Shown: one piece after another, positions 23,490-34,000 of the stretch
Position numbering within the stretch: the stretch's first letter is position 1
Layout of the letters: each line of letters begins with the position of its first letter
Assembly: GCA_029204225.1 (NCBI GenBank)
Contig: CM055092.1
Location: forward strand, 42,046,904 to 42,108,903
Source: Diphasiastrum complanatum
Lineage: Eukaryota > Streptophyta > Lycopodiopsida > Lycopodiales > Lycopodiaceae
DNA: 62,000 nt
Reading direction: 5' to 3'
The notes under the pieces: model-generated
The model's database searches: none
The model's input: only the letters and a program-made list of their open reading frames with translations
Told to the model about the DNA's origin: nothing
Program-made: the position numbers and the translations under genes

Positions 23490-25074
23490 CAAGAAGCATT
23501 CCGTAATACATAAAGCATTTTTGGGCAAGTTTGAGAGAGCATGTTCTGTCCCATCATCCAATGGTTTGTTGACACGTCGCGAAATCTGAAAGCGCGTCGG
23601 GAGATCCAACGGTAGTGGGCTTAAGCAAAGGGGAATGTCCTTTATTCAAGACGAATGTCCGAAAAAGAAACGGGCGCTTTAAGACGGGCTGGGTGGTTTG
23701 ACGAAGCCTGTGGCTTAGATTATTGCCACGTGACAAACATGCCACTTGGACTTATCTCAATGGTGAGTTTTACAGAGCGTGGCAAGATCTGAACGTAGAT
23801 GTGAATATTTAACGGTTGTGATCTTAGAGGTGTAAGAAACGAGGAATTGCGACGCTCGCTGATTGCTCATTCATTATTTTTGCGATCGTCGTCTGTGTTT
23901 TTGGATGCGTTTTCCGTCTTCATCGATCTGCCACCATACCTTCCTCGCATGTCTTTTCTTGTCAAATTTAGCGATTGCGCTTTCATTTCTGACACGCATC
24001 AGCAGCAGCGCTTTCGTGAATGATGAAGCAGAGCGAAAGCGGAATGTTACTATCTAACTTTTTCTGGAAAGAATCTTTACTTTTTCTTTGGTAATTTATG
24101 AATCATGACGTATCAACCTCCCTGCTTCCAAGGCTAACTGATATGTAGATAGGCTGTTGAACCTATGGCTGTGATGAGGATGAGCCTGGATTGTCTGTTG
24201 CTTCGAAAGTTGGAATGGAGTTGTCTTTTTGAAGGGATTTTTACAATAATAGCTGATGCCTAGATATATCGGTATTCGGTATGATGGACGTTTTGTCGAA
24301 GCTGTTGGAGTCTTTGTTAAAATATCCTTTTCTGTTTGGGTTGGAGCAGATGCGAGTGGTTATAAGGAATTAATGTAATGGTTTAAAATGCCATTGATTC
24401 CTTTTGCGATCGCTGTGATCTTTCGGCAAAGGAGAGCCGCTCGGGTTTACGATTGGGAAAGAAGAGAAAGATTCCTCGTAATGTGCTTTGGATTGGCTGT
24501 ATGTTCATTTTAATTCAGATTTCTCTGATTCGAAAGCACTGAACATGCTCATAGAAGAGAATACAATTAATATGCTGAAGTAGTTTAGATTCGATACTCT
24601 TTCAGAACAGTATATGAGTTCGTGAGGCTTATGCCACTCGAAGGATTCAGTGGTTTTAATCTGTTTCAATGGCCTCGCTCGATTAAGCAGCTACAGCGCA
24701 AATAGTGAATCGTAATACTAGTTACTTGTTTAGTCACTGCTTTCATGGACTGTACTCGCAAGCGTATACATATTCGAAACCGAGCGGCGAGGTAACAGGC
24801 AGCAGAAGCTTTTCTACGGACAATGAATCTTAAACTCTTTCCTCGCACATTACAGGTTGCGTTTTTAAATAGCATAGATATTTGTCCCAGAACTACATCT
24901 TCTTGCGATAGCTTCAAAGAGGGAAAGCTTTGGAATTCTGGAAGTTGCTAGCAATGATAGCTGACCATTGTTGGAGAAGTGGAGTCTAGTTTGCCTGACA
25001 TCGAGGCCTTTTTAGTTAAGGCAATTTTAATAATGCTTTTACCGATCGAACATTTGCATTCTTAAAAGCTGGAA
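23490..25074. other. Upstream region of the BRCT gene
   Basis: No coding content recognised. An in-frame TAA at 25,063 just before the ATG at 25,075 supports that start codon. No clear TATA box was fixed. Confidence 0.4.
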
Positions 25075-28000
25075 ATGGGCGATCAAGAACCAGAAGTGGT
25101 GCTGAGTCTGGGATGCAGATCCTTACAGTTAGCGTCTCGCTTGTCCGCACCCCTCTTTTCTGGTAGGTTCACGCTCAAGCAAGAAGTGGCCGGGCGAAGA
25201 ATCACGTCAGCATCTCTTAAGGACTGGCATCCTCATCATGGGCCTTTTGCGGGAATTACACTGTGCGTAACCGGCCTATCCAAAGGTAATTTACGTAGAG
25301 ATATTTTTTCCCGTTTTTCTAGAATATCTTCCATGTACCTTGATTCTGATCAATTCTGCGGAATGCGTGGAACTACAAACACTAATAAGCATGCCGCTTA
25401 TAAATTTAAAATTCTGGTTGTATTAGGAGTGTTGATTTGTATCCTTTGTATTTATCTTATCTCTAAAACGGCTTGTTATATATTGTCCGCCAAGATAGCC
25501 AATAGAACTGCATCATGCACTCTGAAAAGCTTACCTGACTGATAAAAATCCTTATCAATGGTTCCAAAGTAAGTTTCTGCAGGGAGCCGATCCGATTTTC
25601 TGTGAACTGTAAAATTTTTGGTATTAAACAAAGCGATTTTTATAACCACTGTCTGCAGTGTAGCCCTTGAATCTGCTTGAGAGGAAATTTTCAGTTGACG
25701 AGTCTCTTTTAGGGCACCTCTGCATAAAATTTGAATTCTATACAGCACATTTTAGTATCATGTTTGCTATAATAGGATGCCCGGTAGTGGATAACCATGG
25801 AAGAGCATCCAGTATTAGCTTTGCAAGTTATTGAGCTCTTTGACCTAAATATAGTGAGATTGCATGTGACCTTTGAAATCCGTAATGTCCCAAGTGGGGG
25901 CATCATAGATAGGAGTTTGCTAAGTTGGAAACACAATTATGATTGAGTAGTAAAAAGCATCCACAAAAATACAAGCATATTGGAAAGACAAATATGATTT
26001 TGAAAGGTATGGTCTTTGATGAGCACGCACTTGACAAAAGTTTGCGGATAATGACAAGAAACATGTGTTCTTAAATATTAAAGGACAAAAAGTTTTTCAA
26101 GAACTGCTGCAAGGACAAGATGGACGTCATTTCCTAAGGCGAGAAAATGCGCATCAAATTGAATCGCATGGACTACGACACGGCAAGAATCGACGATTTA
26201 TGTTTTTCTTGCATTAATAGGGGGCACCTTGCAAAAGACTGCCTGAAAAAGCATAGGAAGTCTAGAGGGCAGCCCAAAATCTTTAAGGCACCAGGCAACT
26301 CTGGCATTTCTCATGTTGTTTATCCCTGACGGATGATGTTGTTTGTGATAATTGTTGTTTCAATATGGCTATTTTTGTTTGCCACAACCTCATTCGGATG
26401 AGTGGGTTCTTAGGACGCCAAGCTATGAATCGCAATGCATAATTTTGTTAACTCAAAATTGGTGTAGTGATGTGGATGTACCTAATACTCCTTTTGTTTA
26501 AGTTTTGGAAGTTAGCGAATGTTTGAATGATTTTGAGTATAATGTTTATCTTTGCTTTTTGGAAGATGACTATGCTATTTAGAGTTTAAACGTTGGTTGT
26601 CCCAAATGCGAGGTTTACATGGACCAGCCACAAGGCTTTGAGGTGAAGGGCAAGGAAACTATGGTATGCAAGCTTAAGAAGGCCTTGTACGGTTTGAAAC
26701 AGGCACCTAGGGCTTGGTATAGTTGTATTAACGACTATTTTGCCAAGGAGCATTTTATAAAGAGCCGTTCGGATTGTAGCTTGTATGTGAAGGAGGAAGA
26801 TTGGAGCATCGTCTTGATAGTTCTCTATGTGGATGACTTAGTCATCACGGGTAACAATGGGAAGTTGATTGCAAAGGTAAAAGCTCATTTATCAAATGAG
26901 TTTGAAATGAAAGATTTGGGTTTAATCCACTATTGCCTAGGTTTGGAGGTTTGGAAAAAGCAAAATTGTGTGTTCAACAAGCCATCTAGGGATGATGGCA
27001 TTTCTTTTGTGGATGAGACTCTTTATAGGTAACTAGTGGGCAGCCTGATTTATCTTACCACTTCGAGACCAGACATTTCCTATGCGGTTGGTGTGGCTAG
27101 CTAGTTTATGAGTTCCCCAACTGAGGCCCATTGAAAAGCAGCAAAGTGGGTACTTAGGTATGTCAAGGGGGCTACCTGTTATGCAACAGAGTACAAAGAT
27201 GACGGTGAGCTTCAGCTTGGAGGCTTCATTGATTCGGATTGGGCTGGTGATAGGGATGATCGGAAGTCAACCACCGGCTACACATTCAACCTTGGTTCTG
27301 GAGCCATTTCTTGGTGCAGCAAGAAACAGTCCACTGTCACCTTATCATCCACAGAGGTCAAGTACCGGGCAGCGGCAAAGGCTACCTGCGAAGCTATATG
27401 GCTTAGGAGGCTTCTTGGGGAGGTGCAGATCCCACAGGATGATCCTACTGTTCTTTATTGTGATAGCCAGAGTTGTATTTAGCTGGCCAAGAACCCTGTG
27501 TACCATGCTCGTACGACCAAGCAGCGGATATCTTTACAAAGGCACTTAGTAGAGAGAAGTTCGAAAAGTTTCGTAATATGCTAGGTGTTGGTATGAACAA
27601 AATAGCCATTAAAGGGGGGGTGTTAAAATATTCATGTATATAGTACACCCACTTATGCTAATTAACCAAGTGATGACAAATACCTTGCATGTTGAAAGCA
27701 GGTGCGTTGATCCGAAGTGGTTTTCTTGTAATTTACGTAGCTTTTGTCGGATTTCAAAGCGGATTTGAAATACATTTTTTATGCACTCTTCAGGGTTTTG
27801 TCTTTCTGCTGTTTTTTAAGCAAAACTGAAGAAAAAGTTTTAGGAAAAAATAGTTGGGGGCCCAAGGAAGACCTACCACGTGGCACTATCCAGGGTAGGA
27901 CAGGTGGTGGTCCTTCCTACTGCTATTCCGCTCAAAATCGTTTATTTTTCTGGTCACGATGGGCCCTCCTCAGCAAATAACAAAAGACTCATGTGGGTCT

Positions 28001-31000
28001 AGAGCTAGAATAGAAAGTGATACCACCTGCATGTTCGTTGCTATTGTGGCCCCTCTAGATCTTTTTGTCTTGAGGGGTTCTCCCAAGTTCTTCCTCTCTC
28101 TTGCTTTTGTCCTCTACTCCATAGCTGGTTTTTGCTTTCATAGTGTGCTTTCTATGTTGTTAAGATACTCCATAGCTAGGCCTTGAATTTTGTCAAAATC
28201 CACCCATTACATTCTAGTAGATGATGATACGATATCATTCATCCATGTTTGGGGAAGTTTGTGGTAGTGTATATGGAAGGCATATTGGTTTCTAGGTGAA
28301 CCTTTGAGGAGCACAAAGAGCATCTTCATATTGTCTTAGGGCTCCTAAGGCAAGAAAAGCTCTAAGCTAAGGAGTTTAAGCTTTTTGCAATCATTCACAT
28401 GTTGAAAATTTGGAGGCATTATTTGTATGTTGCCAAAATTTCACCAGTCCCTTAAGTACATATATGATTGTGATGCTGTTGTAAGAGGCCATAAGGCTAG
28501 GTGGTCAAAACTCATTCGGGAGTTCGAGTTCGACATTAAGTATCAAAGATATCTCTCACTTTGGGATCTTTGTCGGACCGATGGGTATTTTGGTTACATG
28601 TGGCTAGATATCCTAGTAGGAAATTCTAGATTCATTGAAGACCTTGGGATGCAGGATCCCAAGAAATCTCAAAGTGATAAGATACTAAATGAATCTCCCA
28701 TAAGCAATTACTTTTCCGGAAGGGAAAGGTATGTGTGATGGATAGGAAAGACATTAGGGCCCAAATCCTACAATATCATGACAACCCTTTTGCTGGTCAC
28801 CCTGGCATACAGAGCACTCAAGAGGTGGGGCATTTTCGTCCTCTTTGAAAATCTCATATACTGTTGTAAACTAGCAAGTGCCTTACTGCTTCGGAATTGA
28901 AGAGCATGCCACTCACAAATGCTCATGTAAAAGTAGCTCAAAATTGCTTATGCTTGTATTTTAAAATGAGTACTCAGTGGCGAGCAGAGAAAGGTCAATA
29001 CGTGATTATTGGCCAGCAGACAATGATCCTCATGTGCTCATTATAACAGAGAGGCAAGGCTCATTTATGTGGCAAAGAGTTGTGCTCTAGCATTGTGGTC
29101 TTTCACTTAGGAGAATCACTCAAAAGTGAGCCCGAAGGAGTGCGCTCAACTGCTGAAAAAATGATTCTCTGATCCAACAACTAGCTTGGATAGCTCAGCG
29201 AGGTTTAGCTCCCCATCTCATAGTCAAAGCAATACATATTCTTTAAAATAGCAGCAATGGCTTAGCTAGCCTCTGTCAGTGGCCCTTTGTCGACAATGAT
29301 GAACTAGTTGCTTTAGGACTGCTATCTGGTGAGAGAACTGCAATGGAAGAGCAATGAATGATGGCCTCATGAATGTGATGGTCACTAGAGCATATAGCTT
29401 CAAAAGTGCGTGGCATCAGAGAACCATTGGCTAGAAGTCTCATCAGAGAAATGATTGATTTCTTGGCTCAAAGGTAGAGCCTCACATTCACACTTAATTC
29501 TAAATTTTTTTTAGCTCGGGGATGGCTCTCTGTTAACGATGGAGGTCCAGCTCAATAATCTGATTTTTTTCTCAGAGGTAGACCCTCACTTTAATACATG
29601 ATTCTGAGAAAGAATTAGACTCAGAGATGGCTCTCTGTCAGCGATGGATCAAGCTATGAAAGAACTGACAGGCTAACCAAAATGGCGCAATTCATACCAA
29701 CTATATCCATTGTCATGGCTTTTGAACTAGCTTAGCTTTTTGTTGAAAAGTTGTTGAATGACATTGTTAGTGATCAAGACTCCAAGTTCACTAGCAAATT
29801 TTGGTAGTCAGTTTTGAAACAACCCTTAGTCTAAGTTCTTTGGATTACCCAGAATCCAATGGGCAGACATAACATATCAATTAGACTATTGAGGATATGC
29901 ATCAGGCATATGTATCTCGTAGATAGTAAAGTACCTCTCAATGGTTGAGTTTGAGTACAATAGTGCAAAACATTCATTGGATTCAGTCCTTTTATCTTAG
30001 TTTAGGCTTTCGGCCACATTTGCTAGTTTTTGTCGGACTCAGGTCTTAAGGTGTAAACTGCAAGTGATTTCTGGCAGGATATGCAAGAAATGCTGCAAGT
30101 GGTCAAAGAAAGCAATAAGATCGCTCAAGATAGAGCTTAATCTTATGGTAACCGTTGTCGCTCACCTCGAGAATTTAGGTCGGAACTTGGGTATATCTTA
30201 AGATCCCAAAAGATACGAAGATTTTGAATTGGGAAAATGTCATAAGCTATGTCCATGTTATAGTGGTCCTTTTAAGGTTGTATAGGATATCAATCAAGTT
30301 GCTTATGAGCTAGATCTTCCAAGTGGAATTGGAGTTCATCTTGTATTACACGTAAACCTTTTGATAAAACAACTTAGTAGAAAAGATAACTTGATACTAG
30401 AAGGTGAACTGGTTGAATTGGAGGATCTAACTACATTTGTACCGGTAGTGCTAGAAAAGATTGCCGACATACATCGACACCAGTTTAGAAATCAGATGAT
30501 GGTCTTTGGATTTTTGATGCACTCAAAAAGGGAAATTAGATGACGAGGACTCTTGGGTGAGGGAACAATACTTAAGGCAAAATTTCCCTGGCTTCGTCAA
30601 AGGGCCTGAAATAGCTTACTAGAGAGTGACGGTCTTGTAATTCAAGACGGAACATTGGTTTGGAGCTATAGGTCGTGTGGGTGCCACATGTCAATGTTCT
30701 ATTGCAATGGGTAACCCAAAGCTATTGACTTGCGGCAATGTGCACAATTGACGAGTGCCAATGTTTATTACATGACCATGTTGGCAGAGGTGACCCCACT
30801 TGTACTATGTATATAAAGGGGGGATCTCCACGAGCTAGTGATTCATTCTCATCTGGAAAATAAGAGCTCTTCCCACGTGGTTAGGCCATGATGTGATCTT
30901 GCCTCAAGATAGAGGTGTGTGAGGTTTGAAGCTTGGATGTGGTGGTATGGGATGACGTAACTTGTGGGAGCCTCTAGCGTGCTTTTTTGGTGGTCTATAG

Positions 31001-34000
31001 CTCCAATGGCCCCTACATAATCATGAAAACATGTCATGCCCAAATTTGAGTTTCTACAGTTCAAGTTCTTATGTGTATGCTTTTTGGTGTACTATGATAA
31101 GTTGGGGTTTCCATGCCCATTCCATTTTCTCAGAGATGTTTTTGTTCATGTTCCCGATTTCCATATGAAACACCTTCCATTCGCTGGTCACTATGTAAAA
31201 GTTAGACCTATGCTTAATTTCTTTTTCTTTGGTAATGTGCTAGCAAATGCTGATGAGGCTTTTTGGCAGATGCTCGGGAGCAAGTTAAGTTTGCGACTGA
31301 ACGATTGGGAGGCACTTATAGTCCTGATCTACATCCTCAATGCACACATTTGGTTGTTCAGATATCCTTTATGATGCTATGATGATAAGACAAAGTTTGG
31401 TAGATTTCATCTTCAATCAGTCCTGCTAGCATTTCTGTATATATTGCTGCTACTATTTTTTATTGACGTCCAAAACATGAGCCTTTATTTTGTTTTCTTG
31501 GAGGATCTTCAGAAATGCTAGCTAGTGTTGTAGGCAACAGTGCATGCGAGCTTCAACAGAATGATCCTTAACATCTGTGAACAATTTCAGCGGCAGGAAA
31601 TTAGAGCATGCTCTGAAGCATGGAATGAACAGGGGCTTGTATGTTGTGACACTTTCATGGTTCCTAAACTCAGCAAAACTGAATGGTAATTTGAAGTCTT
31701 GATAATTCTAGTGTTTTCCTACCAGGAATATGCTTGTTATATTGTTCATATAGTCACTGTAGATTTTGCATTCTTGTTACAAAAGGCATGAAGCCATTCT
31801 AGTAAAGTAATAGCCTAGTATTCTTCATGAGACCCTATGAAATTTTTACATGTGTAATTTTTCAAAGGGTATCTTTTTGTAACGACATGGAGTTTTCTTG
31901 AGATATTTACTGTTCTTACCAAAGTACTATAAATTGCAAGTTTTGACATGTCCAAAAGAAGCCTTTCGAGGTGATGATGCTTCACTCACAAAGCTAGGTG
32001 CCAAGATGTTTTGACTCAAAACCATGGATTTATGCAGTACGTTTGGACGAATCACTTTACACTGTTGAAAATGCTTTGGCAACTGCCGGTGCATCTCCGG
32101 AGAGGTTATCCAAGTCATTAATGATAACTGGGGCTCAATCTTGTCTACCAATTAAACAGGAAGAAGGCAAGTTGATCAGTTTGGCTCGGCCTCCCACTCA
32201 ATTTCACCCAAAAGTGGAGATGAATAAGCAAAGAAGGTTATTTTTAACAGGATTTCAATTCTATATGGATCCTGACATTTCTACTGACATACAAAATAAG
32301 GTAAATGTGATGTGGTTCACATTTTTATTTGGTGATTATAATTTGTTTTTGCTATGTTTCAGCAAAGAATCCATCAAGCAATCTCTAAGTGCTAGTTCTA
32401 GTTCTCAACTTGATCAGGTCCAGGTTTCCGGGCAGCTCACGCTGCCTGGTCACGCTCGGGCAAGGGGATGGGCACGGGACGCCCTTATATTTTGAATTTG
32501 CCGCCCGCCAACAGGCGAGCAGGCATACTAGTCCTTGCTGAAGATTTTTTTTTGTTTATCTTTGTATTGTAGTTTGCCTATGTGTAGCAAGAATAGCAGG
32601 AAGAATCAAGGTTTTAACAAATGCTTCTCTTCATGTGAATAGGTATGCGAAATTGCATCTCAAGAGGGTGCAACTTTTACTGATGATTGGTATCTTGGAT
32701 GTAGTGCAACACATGTACTTTGTGAAGGCACTTCCTTGATGAAATATGTCGGTTACAGTACCAATTTAGTCTCGGTATCTCTCTTTGTACTTTTTATTTT
32801 TTGAGAGTGTTTTAGATGCCTGAGACTTCTTTTAGTTTATTAGACAATTCCGTGACTCTTTAAAGAACTCAATCACTTGGTGGAATGGTGAAATTCCAGA
32901 CTAAAATGCGGATTCTATGGTGCCCTGCAGCCTTGGTGGTTGTTAAAGACAGTGAAAGAAGGATCTGCACAACACCTTGTGCAATTTTCATCAGATTTAG
33001 CAAGGCAGCTAGTCTTTTTACTGGACTATGCCTGCAGCAAATCTTTACTTCAGGTACCTCAGACTCACATATGTTTTTCAAGTATGATCAGACAGACGGT
33101 CATGTGGTTGCTTAGACTAGATCGATTTTTGAAAAAATGTTTTATTTATTTTTTATAAATAAAGCATCATATGTGTGAAACAGAATAGCAGCAAATTATG
33201 AGCTTGAAGCAGACTTAATTGAGAATGCTTAATGAACATCAGTCACAGCCAGGAAGAGTAGTTTTAGATTACCTACAAAGAAGTAGAGCCTCCTACAAAA
33301 GACTCAAGAGCATCAGATCGATTTACTGTGTTATGCCTACAGATTACTCTACTTATACTACTCTGGAGGTTCTTAATGGAACGTTGTAGGAAGCCATTAA
33401 TTTTGGCTAGTGCTGAAATTATTCAGGCCCATTTGACTAGGCATTCAACGTATCCTATCCATGAGCCTTTAGAAAGTTTTAAAAGCATATTTATGAAAAT
33501 ACTAAATGGGGCCATGTGCCAACCAATGTTGTTAGGCCAAAGTAGGCCCAATAAGGTAGTGATTGTAAAAGTGTCCTTAATTTTCTCTTACTAACAGAAC
33601 CATTCTGCTCAATGTTGGCAGATAAACAACTTATCTTAAAATATAGAGCTAATGTGTATCAAGTGTTGAGTGTCAAAATGCGAAGAATGGCCCATAGTAG
33701 GGTACTATAAGTTCCTGCTTGTGACTGAGTGGTAGTAGCAAGTGCTCTAGCTCGATACCAGAGGCATGGAGTTTGAGCAAACACATCAATAAACTCGCAT
33801 GTGGCCTCGTCACTAGAACCACCATCCCATTGTACCATATATTGAGTCTGGTGTCTGTGTCAGCTATGTTGTACCTGAACCTACAGAGGAGCAGCTAAAG
33901 ATAAGATAGTAAGCTTGCATTGTGGTAATGGAGAGTGAATGAAAGGAAAGACAATGTGGTAATTGATGCATTATCTTGCATATCATTTAAGATGAAGACT

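Noticed and set aside
31036-31374. 112-codon + strand frame beginning MPKFEFLQ
   Set aside because: It overlaps the true BRCT exon 31,270-31,361 in a different frame. The frame giving TERLGGTYSPDLHPQCTHLV is the one that joins neighbouring exons.
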